Positions 1-7,653 of a stretch of DNA of 20,933 nucleotides are shown here, one piece after another. Source of the stretch: a virus; the IMG/VR virus record IMGVR_UViG_3300037493_002936, positions 1 through 20,933 of that record; one strand, given 5' to 3'. The first letter of the stretch is position 1. Each line of letters starts with the position of its first letter. The position numbers and the translations under genes were made by a program. The notes below the pieces were generated by a model. That model ran no database searches, was not told where the DNA came from, and saw nothing but the letters and a program-made list of their open reading frames with translations.

Positions 1-594
1 CATATAGATATGGTTCACTGCAACCATAGGAATATCATACTTAACTAGATATGGAGTAATCATTCTAAAGATAGATTTCATTTGACGAGCTCTACTCATA
101 TCTTGAGTTGATTTACCATCAATAGCATCATCCATTTCTTTCTTTGATGACATATTACCAAGTGAATCTATAATGAATATAACTTTATCACCGCGTTTAA
201 TTTCTTGTAATTGGTGCATTACATCAAATTTGAACTCTTCCATATTCATAATGGGTGTATGTACTACGCGTTCTTTATCAATGCCAAGAGAATCGAAATA
301 AGATTCAGGTGTACCAAACTCACAATCATAGAATACTAGTACAGATTCTGGATACTTATCCATATATGACTTAGCAAGGATCAAAGAGAATAATGACTTG
401 AAATGCTTACTTGGTCCACAGAATAATGTAAGACCTGGAGTTAATCCACCATCAATTCTACCGGATAACGCAATATTGAGAGCTGGAATTGGGGTTGTTA
501 CCATATCTTTCTTAGTAAAGAACTTTGAAGATGATAATATTGAAGAATCTTTAATCGTACTATTCTTTTTAATTCGTTCTAATAATGCACTCAT
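1..594 (-). CDS. uvsX: UvsX-like RecA-family recombinase (3' end beyond window)
   Basis: This is the T4 UvsX homologue, the ATP-dependent strand-exchange protein of phage recombination and recombination-dependent replication. The first 198 codons are in the window; the gene runs off the left edge. Translation from the ATG at 594 gives MSALLERIKK, then a conserved FF.KKDMV.TPIPALNIALSG stretch. A Walker A loop reads GPSKHFKS, matching GPSKSFKS in T4 UvsX, and a Walker B-like strand reads FIIDSLGNMSSKKE. The last visible residues, VNHIYM, match the conserved 'NHTY' region. A good ribosome site (ATGAGG) lies 8 bases upstream, and an early promoter is at 625-654. It is the next gene downstream of the polymerase unit, as in T4-like core clusters, but has its own promoter. 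Identification is secure. Confidence 0.96.
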   Translation of the reverse strand, partial: MSALLERIKKNSTIKDSSILSSSKFFTKKDMVTTPIPALNIALSGRIDGGLTPGLTLFCGPSKHFKSLFSLILAKSYMDKYPESVLVFYDCEFGTPESYFDSLGIDKERVVHTPIMNMEEFKFDVMHQLQEIKRGDKVIFIIDSLGNMSSKKEMDDAIDGKSTQDMSRARQMKSIFRMITPYLVKYDIPMVAVNHIYM

Positions 595-606
595 TAATTA
601 CCTCAT
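592..606 (-). promoter_or_regulatory. uvsX ribosome site resembling a RegA operator
   Basis: The minus-strand sequence ATGAGGTAATTAATG holds the Shine-Dalgarno and the start codon of uvsX. From memory, the T4 gene 44 RegA operator is AATGAGGAAATTATG, which is nearly the same. A regA gene is in this window. Binding by RegA is an inference from similarity only. Confidence 0.4.
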
Positions 607-624
607 TTGTTAATTTATTCAACT

Positions 625-654
625 ATTATATTATAAATTATGAATATTGTAAAC
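625..654 (-). promoter_or_regulatory. Early promoter of uvsX
   Basis: On the minus strand GTTTAC (654-649) is followed after 18 bases by TATAAT (630-625). This is the T4 early (sigma70-type) promoter form, and the same GTTTACA box recurs at four other places on this strand. Transcription would start just before the uvsX ribosome site. Confidence 0.75.
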
Positions 655-659
655 TATTA

Positions 660-1217
660 TTATGGATTATTTTTAGAATGCGGTACATCGAATACAAAGG
701 TAATTCTTATACAATCACCTAAGTTTTCTGTTCCATGTTCTAACTTATTATTAAACCAAAGTAATGTTCCAGGTTCTACAATAACAGACTCATCTCCTAC
801 TGAATATCGATAAGTTCCTTGAATTGATAAATGATACCTATCTCTTGTAAGATAATAATCTCCAATATCAATATGTTTGCCTACAATACCTCCAATAGGT
901 AAAGATAGAAATCCACATCGACTATGGGATTTAAAATGTCGTTTCAAAAATCCTACAATTTCAGTATGTCTTTTATATGCAGGAGTCTCTATACAGATAT
1001 CTGTATCGCCAACATATTGATCAAGGTTTTCTACTCCGCCCATTACTAATTGAAGTACTCCTGCTTGAATTTCTGGAAAACCTCTATCAAGCATAGACAT
1101 TGATCCTTCTAACGTCTTTTGAGCACCCCAATCATTTGGGTATTTTTCTAATTGTTTTAATATCTTTGAGACATTAATTCCAGTTTTGATTATTCTAATA
1201 TTATCCAAAGAAGTCAT
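660..1217 (-). CDS. 2OG-Fe(II) dioxygenase, aspartyl/asparaginyl beta-hydroxylase-like
   Basis: This 185-aa protein looks like a 2-oxoglutarate/Fe(II)-dependent hydroxylase of the aspartyl/asparaginyl beta-hydroxylase (double-stranded beta-helix) family. The iron triad appears as H115 and D117 in GKHIDIG and H161 in LEHGTEN. R171 is placed to bind the 2OG carboxylate. The segment between, R.RYHLSIQGTYRYSVGDE with WFNN near residue 155, is the typical core of the family. The ATG overlaps the end of the polymerase gene by 17 bases, so it is probably translationally coupled to it. Such genes are common in T4-like marine phages, where substrates are unknown; a protein side chain is the family default. 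The enzyme class is well supported and the substrate is not known. Confidence 0.85.
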   Translation of the reverse strand: MTSLDNIRIIKTGINVSKILKQLEKYPNDWGAQKTLEGSMSMLDRGFPEIQAGVLQLVMGGVENLDQYVGDTDICIETPAYKRHTEIVGFLKRHFKSHSRCGFLSLPIGGIVGKHIDIGDYYLTRDRYHLSIQGTYRYSVGDESVIVEPGTLLWFNNKLEHGTENLGDCIRITFVFDVPHSKNNP

Positions 1218-3705
1218 CCAAGTTTGCCGAGTTATTTAATTTCCAACCAATAGGTTCAAGCATAATTTGCAAAGGGTTTATAAATACTTTTTCAAATTGT
1301 GTATCATAATCAATATATTTTTCTAATCCAAATTCTTCCGGTATTTTATCTTTGATGGATATTACATTTTGATTAATGGGATTTGGAGTTCTCAAGAATA
1401 CTACTTTAACTTTATCACTATCAAGTATTTTTTCATACGTCTTTGATAGTTTATATTTGTCTATTAAATGATTATACCAAAGAGCTCCGCGTACATGCAT
1501 GGGAGTACCTTTAGCAAATACATTAGTCTTATCACTAAACTTCTTAAGACCATTAATACCTGAAGGTCGACCGATACTTGCTGAGGCAAGAGATTCAAAT
1601 TCAATTTTAAAGTCATTGACATACTTATTGATTTGATCTTGATCACCATCCAATATAATATTCAATGAGTCTTTTAGTTTTTTCCTACATACCTGAGGTG
1701 TAGAAGACTTAACTAGTTCTAAACCGGTTACTTTTAGTTTAGGTTCTGCATATTGAACACCTTCAGAATTATACACTCGAAGAAAGTATCTTTTCTTGGC
1801 TACAAATACACCTACATCGGCTAGTACTTCACGCTTCATTTTCATTTTCTGTTCATAGGCATTCATATAGTCTGCCATTTTTATATATGAACGATCAATT
1901 AATGGTTCAACTATTTTAGCACAAAATGTATCCATGAATGCTATCTTTTGATCGACAGATTTATCTTTACATACAGATTCTACAACTGCTTCTAAAGTTA
2001 CATAATTAGAATCTGTATCACCGGCAATAACATATTGGATATCTTCAGTTTTATTTGCTTTATTAAAGTACTCATCCAACATAATAGCATTCCATCTATT
2101 GGATAACTGACCTGATAACGTAATACTTTCTGCCATTCTTAAGTCATAATACCTGAACCATGAATTACCTATTGCGCCATACACACTGTTCAATGCTTCT
2201 TTTACTGCTAATTGCATAGCATTAGAGGAACTTTGAGCATTCTGATATTCTTTATTGTACTTATCAGATTCAAGTAACTGCTCATACTTAAGCATTTCAT
2301 TTTTATAATTACTACGGTCGGCATATACCTCTTCCATAATTTCAGGTAGGAAGCCACGAACATCTCGACGATAACACCAACCATTTGCAGTTAGAGATAA
2401 ATTCTGCTCTTTAATATAGAAATTATCAAATGACTTTGATAATAGTTCATCTACAGTACAAGGGATTCTAGTATCAGTAAGAGTCTCAGGACTAATATTG
2501 TATTGCATAATCAAATGTGGATATAGAGATGCCAAATCGAATGATGCAATGTACTTATGCTTACCTACTACTGGAACTTGAACATATGCACCTTCATACT
2601 TACCAGTTTTGATTGAATTCTTCTTTGGTGGTATAACAATGTTCTTATTCTTTAATCGATTATAAATGATTGAGTCCCACATATTTACTGGTCCATACAC
2701 TTCATCTAGATTGATTTTAGAATAATATGCAAGTGATACCGCAATCTGAATCAGTTTAAGTTTTTCATCTAACTTATCGACAAGTCTAACGTCATGTCTA
2801 TTATAGTCTACAAATAAAGACCAATCTTTTGTATAAAAGTCTTTGAATGAATTATAAGGATTTTCAAGTTTCTTTTCACCAAGAACTGTATTGGCAACAG
2901 TATCAAGTTTCATATCATCTACTTGAATTTTACCAAACTTAGCAAATAGTTCTTTATAATCGAGCATGGCAATGCCTTCGATATTATAACCGATCTTCTC
3001 ATTACCATTCTGATCTTTATACAATCGTTCACGAACGCGACCCCAAGGAGATAGTTTATTAATGATTTGATCATCTATAACTCTTGACATTCTACGAATT
3101 AGATATGGAAAATCATATCCATTTGTATTCCAACCAGTTACAATATCAGGATAGTTTAGAGTCCAATGAGTCATGAACTCACGTAATAAATGTGCTTCAC
3201 TTTGGCATTTAATATATGGACCATCATCATTTACCTTGTCATAAGGTCTTGTACCAAAGGTTACGATATCAGTCGAATTTCTATTCTTTACTGATATAAG
3301 TGTGATCTCTTCTACAGGATCTTTAATCACCTCATCAATACTTAGACCGTGTTCAGTAGTAGTCTCAATATCAATAGTTGTGATATTCATTACTGATTGG
3401 TCATATTCTATTTCACCTGGATAATATTCAGATATGAATTGCTTTGTGAAGTCTTGCATCCCATATATTTTGAAGTTCTCTACTTCACCATAACTTTTGA
3501 TAAACTCTTTAGTGTCATGGATACTACCAGGTTGGATTTCACCTACATATTCATTAGTAAGAGTCTTCCATTTGGTTGGAGTCTTGGATGAGACAAATAA
3601 GGTAGGTTTGAAGTCAACCTTGGTATGGATTCGTTTGCCATCTTCATAACCTCGAAGTAAGATGTTATTAGATACTTGTAGTACACTTGTATAGAATTTA
3701 GACAT
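1201..3705 (-). CDS. 43: Family B replicative DNA polymerase (T4 gp43-like)
   Basis: This is the phage replicative polymerase with 3'-5' proofreading, 834 aa against 898 in T4. Exonuclease motifs are all present: Exo I with D112 and E114 (TIDIETT), Exo II with N195 and D198 (GWNTNGYDFPYL) and Exo III with Y301 and D305 (YNRHD). Polymerase motif A is FDLASLYPHLI with D390, motif B is KEALNSVYG near residue 502, and motif C is AGDTDSNYV with D563 and D565. A KKRYFL motif follows. The C-terminus ends in LDDFFG, which looks like the clamp-binding tail of T4-like polymerases. Its start overlaps the end of the DexA-like gene by 8 bases, and its end overlaps the dioxygenase start, giving one transcription unit from the promoter at 4289-4318. 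No intein, intron or split is seen. Confidence 0.98.
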   Translation of the reverse strand: MSKFYTSVLQVSNNILLRGYEDGKRIHTKVDFKPTLFVSSKTPTKWKTLTNEYVGEIQPGSIHDTKEFIKSYGEVENFKIYGMQDFTKQFISEYYPGEIEYDQSVMNITTIDIETTTEHGLSIDEVIKDPVEEITLISVKNRNSTDIVTFGTRPYDKVNDDGPYIKCQSEAHLLREFMTHWTLNYPDIVTGWNTNGYDFPYLIRRMSRVIDDQIINKLSPWGRVRERLYKDQNGNEKIGYNIEGIAMLDYKELFAKFGKIQVDDMKLDTVANTVLGEKKLENPYNSFKDFYTKDWSLFVDYNRHDVRLVDKLDEKLKLIQIAVSLAYYSKINLDEVYGPVNMWDSIIYNRLKNKNIVIPPKKNSIKTGKYEGAYVQVPVVGKHKYIASFDLASLYPHLIMQYNISPETLTDTRIPCTVDELLSKSFDNFYIKEQNLSLTANGWCYRRDVRGFLPEIMEEVYADRSNYKNEMLKYEQLLESDKYNKEYQNAQSSSNAMQLAVKEALNSVYGAIGNSWFRYYDLRMAESITLSGQLSNRWNAIMLDEYFNKANKTEDIQYVIAGDTDSNYVTLEAVVESVCKDKSVDQKIAFMDTFCAKIVEPLIDRSYIKMADYMNAYEQKMKMKREVLADVGVFVAKKRYFLRVYNSEGVQYAEPKLKVTGLELVKSSTPQVCRKKLKDSLNIILDGDQDQINKYVNDFKIEFESLASASIGRPSGINGLKKFSDKTNVFAKGTPMHVRGALWYNHLIDKYKLSKTYEKILDSDKVKVVFLRTPNPINQNVISIKDKIPEEFGLEKYIDYDTQFEKVFINPLQIMLEPIGWKLNNSANLDDFFG

Positions 3706-4264
3706 GTTTTCCCTTAATCAACATCATTACGTCATAGCAGATATCATGGACTGGATGGTGCTTGATTACTTTATCTTTACTAAAGTCTTCAACTTCACAA
3801 TATCCATTGGATGAACCATACATAATATCAATTGCAGTTCTAAGATCTCTATAGTTATTATATCTCATAATTGGTTCGGTGGATACTGCTTTAGATAAAC
3901 TATCAAACATTGGTTGGTCCATTGATCCTCTAACCCAGATGGTTTGATTGTCTGGATTTGGGAACATGTTAATATAGTCTTTTACTTTTTGAATAGCTTC
4001 TTCAGCTTTTAGGTCGTCGGGTTTTGGATGCAGACTAATATCTTGGAGATATTTGTGTTGCTTAGACCACCATTCTAGAGTACCTTTGTCCATTACTCTA
4101 TTAAGGCGTTTGACTTGATCTTTGACATCAAGTTTTAGGAACAAAGTTCTGTTCAATAGTTTATCATAATCCAATTCTTCGGCTGGATCAAAATAAACTA
4201 TAGCAACAGATAATACGACAGAGTTGGATTCAACTCCCAAACTTTCTAAATCAAATGAAAACAT
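3698..4264 (-). CDS. dexA: DexA-like 3'-5' exonuclease (DEDDh, RNase T superfamily)
   Basis: This 188-aa protein matches T4 exonuclease A in layout, though T4 DexA is longer at about 227 aa. The first catalytic pair lies at the extreme N-terminus in FDLESLG (D5, E7). A second block around residues 74-78 reads GTLEWWSKQ, like TIEWWKNQ in T4. Then come RGSMDQPMFDSL with a third acidic residue and the C-terminal HHPVHDICYD with the His and Asp of the DEDDh set. The enzyme would trim DNA or oligonucleotides from the 3' end. A clear ribosome site (GGAGGTGAA) precedes the ATG. It is the first gene of the unit that continues into the polymerase, an arrangement that ties it to replication. Confidence 0.87.
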   Translation of the reverse strand: MFSFDLESLGVESNSVVLSVAIVYFDPAEELDYDKLLNRTLFLKLDVKDQVKRLNRVMDKGTLEWWSKQHKYLQDISLHPKPDDLKAEEAIQKVKDYINMFPNPDNQTIWVRGSMDQPMFDSLSKAVSTEPIMRYNNYRDLRTAIDIMYGSSNGYCEVEDFSKDKVIKHHPVHDICYDVMMLIKGKHV

Positions 4265-4288
4265 TTCACCTCCAATTTATATAGATCT

Positions 4289-4318
4289 ATAGTATCATAT
4301 AATCTATAAAATGTAAAC
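4289..4318 (-). promoter_or_regulatory. Early promoter of the dexA-43-dioxygenase unit
   Basis: The minus strand has GTTTAC (4318-4313), then 18 bases and a weaker -10 box TACTAT (4294-4289), about 25 bases before the dexA start. The -35 box is the same as in the other early promoters here; the -10 box is the least canonical of the set. Confidence 0.6.
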
Positions 4319-4335
4319 CATTATAAAAATAATAT

Positions 4336-4482
4336 TTAAGAATGTGTTGGAACGTATAATCTACACACCATACTTTGGAATAGTTCAAATGCTTCCTTTG
4401 GTGTTGCTCCACTTCCTTGGCAATGGAATGAACCAAATTCGCAATACCATAATCCATTTTTATAGTAAAATTTATGTCGCAT
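4336..4482 (-). CDS. Small hypothetical protein, 48 aa
   Basis: A short reading frame from the ATG at 4482 gives a 48-residue protein beginning MRHKFYYKNGLWYCEFG and continuing with FHCQGSGATPKEAFELFQ. The composition (aromatic residues, a Gly-rich turn, then a 'TPKEAF' helix start) looks like a small alpha/beta domain of the kind that pairs strands with one helix, not random translation. It fills most of the 247-base gap between ligase and dexA. There is no good ribosome site and no promoter of its own, so it would depend on readthrough from the ligase transcript. Function is unknown. Confidence 0.5.
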   Translation of the reverse strand: MRHKFYYKNGLWYCEFGSFHCQGSGATPKEAFELFQSMVCRLYVPTHS

Positions 4483-4511
4483 TATTATAAGGTATTAATA
4501 TTAAACATTAT

Positions 4512-5852
4512 TTATTTAATTTTAATAGAACTATCAGCAATTTCTTTATCATTTCTTACTTCAAGAAAGATAGGAAGAAACAAAGATTCTTCACCTTGTA
4601 CATTCTTGATTCTAGCATTATACTTTACAGATATGATTTTGCCATAATAATCTGATGGAGGAGCATTTCTTTGTTCATCAGTAAATCCAGAACCAACATA
4701 TACCTTCAATAAACCATCGGCAGATTCACAGCATAATGAACCTATCATATCAGCATATTTACCAGTACCACCTATTACAGAAACTACTTTCAAATCACAA
4801 TCCAATTCTGCTTTGAACTTGATTTGACCTTTGGATCTTTTGTTTTCCCATAATGAATTAGGATCTTTAAGAATGATGCCTTCTTGATTTTCATCAAGAT
4901 AGTTTTGAAATATTCTTTGAGTTTGTTCTAAAGAATCTACCTCAAAAGTTTCTACTAAATCAAGTTTCCTTAATTTAAATTTACTTAATTTATAAATAAG
5001 ATTTTTTAATTGCCTAAATCTATAACTGTAAGGTTGGTCACATTTACCAGCAATGAAATCTTGATATGGAATTTGATCCCAAAGAGTAGCAAATACTCTA
5101 TCTGCTTCTTCTTTTGATATAGTTCCCTTTACTGCTTTGTTTAGAATACCATTACCAGTTTGACGATCACATATCTTACCGTTTGAATCTGTTTCAACTG
5201 TATCATATACCAGAAGTTCACCATCAAACACAGTGTCTTTATGATCTGCTAATTCGATAAATTCTTCTTCAAGACTACCTAGTAATGAAATCTCTTTACC
5301 ACTTCTAGAACGAAATTCAACCGTACCATAAAAATCATCATCGAATTTAACTATGGCATTAAACCTCATACCATCTTCTTTCTTTTGAACTATGGCAGGG
5401 AATGTAATCTTATCAACTAATTTCTGCTCGAAAGGAGAACATAACATACAAGGGAACTCTGGTATTAGATTCTTCCAGACTTTATTGACGGTAGAGGTAG
5501 AAACACCGCACTTCAGATCTTTTTGGATAATTCTCTCGACGACCTTGGCGTTGCTCTCGGATACATTCTCAAGGACGAATACGAGGTGAGAAATAGCATT
5601 GTTGCCAGTGATCTTGCGAGATGCTAACTGTTCAACCAATTCTTGGATAGCCCAATCGAGGTTGTCGTCGCTCAGGAGAAATGTGCTTGGAGTGTACGAT
5701 GGGATCTTGCGTTGGTAGAACTGAGTGAATGGATCGTTAGCAAGACGACATACCTCTTTCAGAAGATCGTTATCCTTGTGCTTGGTAAGCAAATCGATCT
5801 TGAAGTTTCTAGAGTTGTTCGATTCGAGTTCTTGTAGTATTTCTAGTATCAT
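4512..5852 (-). CDS. 30: ATP-dependent DNA ligase (T4 gp30-like)
   Basis: This is a T4-type ATP-dependent DNA ligase that seals nicks in lagging-strand and recombination intermediates. From the ATG at 5852 the protein is 446 aa and begins MILEILQELES, matching MILKILNEI of T4. A TTG six codons upstream is open but would remove this match, so the ATG is preferred; GAGAGAAA upstream can serve as ribosome site. The nucleotidyl-transfer motif is QKKEDGMRF, with the adenylated Lys at about residue 158 (K159 in T4). Other family blocks are FDGELLVYD, ASRKITGN, EGIILKDPNSLWENKRSKGQIKFK and the OB-fold ending FLPIFLEVRND. The part nearest the start (about 5400-5850) is visibly richer in G and C than the rest of the gene, possibly a trace of exchange. 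Confidence 0.96.
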   Translation of the reverse strand: MILEILQELESNNSRNFKIDLLTKHKDNDLLKEVCRLANDPFTQFYQRKIPSYTPSTFLLSDDNLDWAIQELVEQLASRKITGNNAISHLVFVLENVSESNAKVVERIIQKDLKCGVSTSTVNKVWKNLIPEFPCMLCSPFEQKLVDKITFPAIVQKKEDGMRFNAIVKFDDDFYGTVEFRSRSGKEISLLGSLEEEFIELADHKDTVFDGELLVYDTVETDSNGKICDRQTGNGILNKAVKGTISKEEADRVFATLWDQIPYQDFIAGKCDQPYSYRFRQLKNLIYKLSKFKLRKLDLVETFEVDSLEQTQRIFQNYLDENQEGIILKDPNSLWENKRSKGQIKFKAELDCDLKVVSVIGGTGKYADMIGSLCCESADGLLKVYVGSGFTDEQRNAPPSDYYGKIISVKYNARIKNVQGEESLFLPIFLEVRNDKEIADSSIKIK

Positions 5853-5888
5853 TATGTATGTTTCTCTCAATAATTAATTTATGGGTCT

Positions 5889-5917
5889 ATTATATACTGT
5901 TTTCTGGGAATGTAAAC
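5889..5917 (-). promoter_or_regulatory. Early promoter of the ligase gene
   Basis: The minus strand has GTTTAC (5917-5912), a 17-base spacer and a perfect TATAAT (5894-5889), about 37 bases before the ligase ATG. It shares long flanking similarity (AAACGTTTACATTCC and TATAATAGACCCATAAA) with the promoters at 6484-6512 and 8157-8185. Confidence 0.85.
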
Positions 5918-5919
5918 GT

Positions 5920-6129
5920 TTATATTAAATTAATATCAATTGTTTCACCAACTCTGAAGATTCTAACTTTATACTTCATTTCAAAAAATCGTTTTTCATC
6001 TCTAGTCAAAACTGCATTATAACCTTGAGCGCATTTCTTAGCATCTTCTTTCTTGTCGAAAGATTTTACCATAGTAGTACCTTCTTCGCCATTTGCACCA
6101 TTAAAACTATAAACACCATATTTAAACAT
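5920..6129 (-). CDS. Hypothetical protein, 69 aa
   Basis: A 69-aa basic protein of no recognised family. It begins MFKYGVYSFNG and has a helix-like middle (KKEDAKKCAQGYNAVLTRDEKRF) followed by a strand-like end (KYKVRIFRVGETIDINLI). The pattern suggests a small alpha/beta fold. GAGG 10 bases before the ATG is a good ribosome site. It is the last gene of the unit expressed from the promoter at 6484-6512, two bases after the 63-aa gene, and its stop touches the -35 region of the ligase promoter. Function unknown; it behaves like a typical early host-modifying or accessory gene. Confidence 0.7.
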   Translation of the reverse strand: MFKYGVYSFNGANGEEGTTMVKSFDKKEDAKKCAQGYNAVLTRDEKRFFEMKYKVRIFRVGETIDINLI

Positions 6130-6131
6130 AA

Positions 6132-6323
6132 TTAAACCTCTTTGTAGTAAGAAGGGTCGTCAAAAACGACTTCATTGATAATCCAAGCAATGATAGAATC
6201 TCTATCAGTTGGATCAATATGACGAGGGCGAACCCCATTAACATCTTTGAACCAGTCAGAGAATACTCCGAAAAGGTCTTCGATTGGCATTGCTTTGTAT
6301 TTTTCTACGATTTTATTGCTCAT
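6132..6323 (-). CDS. Hypothetical protein, 63 aa
   Basis: A 63-aa acidic protein starting MSNKIVEKYKAMPIEDLF, with Trp-containing helices (FSDWFKDVNG and IIAWIINEVVFDDP). No family is recognised. The leader reads GAGGAATTATATATAATG, almost the same as that of the gene starting at 8120, which argues for real translation. It lies between the 34-aa membrane peptide and the 69-aa gene in the same early unit. Function unknown. Confidence 0.72.
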   Translation of the reverse strand: MSNKIVEKYKAMPIEDLFGVFSDWFKDVNGVRPRHIDPTDRDSIIAWIINEVVFDDPSYYKEV

Positions 6324-6340
6324 TATATATAATTCCTCAA
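6321..6340 (-). promoter_or_regulatory. Ribosome site of the 63-aa gene, RegA-operator-like
   Basis: The leader GAGGAATTATATATAATG is one of four leaders in this window that combine GAGG with an AATTA-rich spacer, as in the T4 RegA target. RegA binding is inferred. Confidence 0.35.
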
Positions 6341-6344
6341 TAAT

Positions 6345-6449
6345 TTAAATGTTATCCAATGCAAGGATAACTGTTGGGATGATTAACTGAAACATAACTG
6401 GTATGCTTAGTAGTAAATCTGTTACGGGTTTTAATATTTCTTTATTCAT
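6345..6449 (-). CDS. Small membrane peptide, 34 aa
   Basis: A 34-codon frame from the ATG at 6449 encodes a peptide that begins MNKEILKPVTDLL and ends in a hydrophobic helix (residues about 11-31, LLLSIPVMFQLIIPTVILAL) with a short acidic end. It is the first frame after the early promoter at 6484-6512. Its leader (GAGATACTATATTATG) resembles the leaders of the genes at 6323 and 8120. A single-pass inner-membrane peptide is the likely product. Its size is below usual gene-calling limits; the evidence is position, leader and membrane-helix composition. Function unknown. Confidence 0.55.
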   Translation of the reverse strand: MNKEILKPVTDLLLSIPVMFQLIIPTVILALDNI

Positions 6450-6483
6450 AATATAGTATCTCAATTAATTAGTTTATGGATCT

Positions 6484-6512
6484 ATTATATCATACTTTCT
6501 GGAAATGTAAAC
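6484..6512 (-). promoter_or_regulatory. Early promoter of the small-gene unit 5920-6449
   Basis: The minus strand has GTTTAC (6512-6507), a 17-base spacer and TATAAT (6489-6484). Flanks are near-identical to the promoters at 5889-5917 and 8157-8185. Confidence 0.85.
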
Positions 6513-6524
6513 GTTTATTTTCAA

Positions 6525-7163
6525 TTATTTCATTAATTTTATTGATCCATCCTGACTAACAAAATATGCTTCAAATTTTATCTTCGGGAATAGTTTTTTT
6601 AATTCAAGGAACTTAGTCAAATTAGTTATTGCGTCGTCGAATAGACTTACTCGGTCAAATTGACCTGTCTTTAGATAGTTGTGTATGATTACAAACTTTT
6701 TATCGGCAGCTGCAGCAATATCAATTATATTACCCGCGCGTTCTACACGAACATCATCAATATTGAATTTATATTTTCTGAATGTATTTAGGAAAACTTC
6801 TTTATTATCGAAGTTTGCTCTTGCAGTAACAACTATGACTTTACTAAGTGGATTTTTAACTGAATGTGATAAGATTGCTTTTGCTCTATCAAACATTCTT
6901 GAGATGGGTTTAGATTCTTTATTAAACTTTTTAGCATCTTTGAATTCTCCAAAATCAAAAGATTCGCCTTTTTTTAATATGTATGTATTAAATTCTTGAT
7001 TAGATAGTTTTTTTAGAACTTTGCCATCTTTAATTAATGCAATTTGCGCAGTTGTATGAAATAGTGTATCGTCTATATCAAATATACTAAGTCTACCCAA
7101 TTTATTGTCTTCTGATAAAAACTTTTTAAATGATTCCATTCTCTTTACTTCTTTTATTAACAT
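6525..7163 (-). CDS. HAD-superfamily phosphatase
   Basis: This 212-aa protein is a haloacid-dehalogenase-fold phosphatase. Motif I is LSIFDIDDTLFHT, whose two aspartates are the nucleophile and the acid/base. Motif II is VIVVTARAN with the conserved Thr, a motif III lysine is likely in ADKKFVII, and motif IV is VSLFDDAITN with the metal-binding acidic pair. Related proteins in T4-like phages resemble the 3'-phosphatase half of polynucleotide kinase, so a nucleic-acid or nucleotide phosphatase is plausible; no kinase domain is present. The ATG at 7163 gives MLIKEVKRMESFKKFL. The internal ATG at 7139 (MESFKKFL) has a similar chance, with AAAGAG just upstream. It ends the unit that begins at 8120. 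Confidence 0.8.
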   Translation of the reverse strand: MLIKEVKRMESFKKFLSEDNKLGRLSIFDIDDTLFHTTAQIALIKDGKVLKKLSNQEFNTYILKKGESFDFGEFKDAKKFNKESKPISRMFDRAKAILSHSVKNPLSKVIVVTARANFDNKEVFLNTFRKYKFNIDDVRVERAGNIIDIAAAADKKFVIIHNYLKTGQFDRVSLFDDAITNLTKFLELKKLFPKIKFEAYFVSQDGSIKLMK

Positions 7164-7179
7164 TTACTTTATTTATCTT

Positions 7180-7641
7180 TTAACCTCTAGCAAATTTATT
7201 TGAAAATGCATTTTGTTCAGATATCATTTCTGCTTCAAAAACGATACGGTTCATTTCTCTATCATCTTCCTCTGCTTGTTCCTTTGCTTGAAGCAATGCT
7301 TTATCATTCATTCTAATAGCTTTTGCTGCATCAATTCTTGCTTTTTGTAAAGCTATTTCAAGAAGTTGATTAGCATATTTGCATATACGGGGAGTACCTT
7401 TAGCATTTGGTTTTTTCCAATAAGCTAATTGCTTTTCAGACAATTTACCCCATTTCTCAAAATAAGTTGCCATTGAAGTACCCATATGAGCATCTGCAGG
7501 AGTAAAACCACGACCATTTGCATTAATGGTTCCTAACAAAGTTTTCTCATCTTCAGTTTGTCTTTCGTTGATAACCACTAAAGCACGGCATATAGCTTTA
7601 TCATTAGTAGTTAAAAGTTTAATAATATCGTTTTTGTTCAT
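7180..7641 (-). CDS. Hypothetical protein, 153 aa, with GRGFTPADA / GKLSEKQ motif
   Basis: The frame is open from a GTG at 7653, but the ATG at 7641 is the likely start: GTGAGGAAT lies just before it and the upstream gene ends at 7650. The 153-aa product begins MNKNDIIKLLT. Its centre has an ordered motif, NGRGFTPADAHMGTSMATYFEKWGKLSEKQLAYWKK, then RICKYANQLLEIA. Similar blocks (a Phe-x-x-x-Asp-Ala stretch, then K-L-x-x-K-Q and K-Y-x-x-Q-L) recur in phage and plasmid proteins linked to DNA metabolism; I recall the pattern but cannot name the family with certainty. The C-terminal half is a charged helix (residues about 100-145), possibly coiled coil. Function unknown. Confidence 0.7.
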   Translation of the reverse strand: MNKNDIIKLLTTNDKAICRALVVINERQTEDEKTLLGTINANGRGFTPADAHMGTSMATYFEKWGKLSEKQLAYWKKPNAKGTPRICKYANQLLEIALQKARIDAAKAIRMNDKALLQAKEQAEEDDREMNRIVFEAEMISEQNAFSNKFARG

Positions 7642-7653
7642 TTTATTCCTCAC
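7639..7653 (-). promoter_or_regulatory. Ribosome site of the 153-aa gene, RegA-operator-like
   Basis: GTGAGGAATAAAATG places GAGG eight bases before the ATG and favours the ATG at 7641 over the GTG at 7653. The TGAGGAA core is shared with the T4 RegA target; binding is inferred. Confidence 0.4.

Noticed and set aside
398-613. Plus-strand frame of 71 codons
   Set aside because: It lies opposite uvsX and its translation has no family features.
1271-1284. TATAAATA late-promoter match on the plus strand
   Set aside because: It lies inside the polymerase gene and no plus-strand gene follows, so it is a chance match in AT-rich DNA. A similar match near 4990 inside the ligase was dropped for the same reason.
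6679-6999. Plus-strand frame of 106 codons
   Set aside because: It is antisense to the HAD phosphatase, whose motifs are intact.
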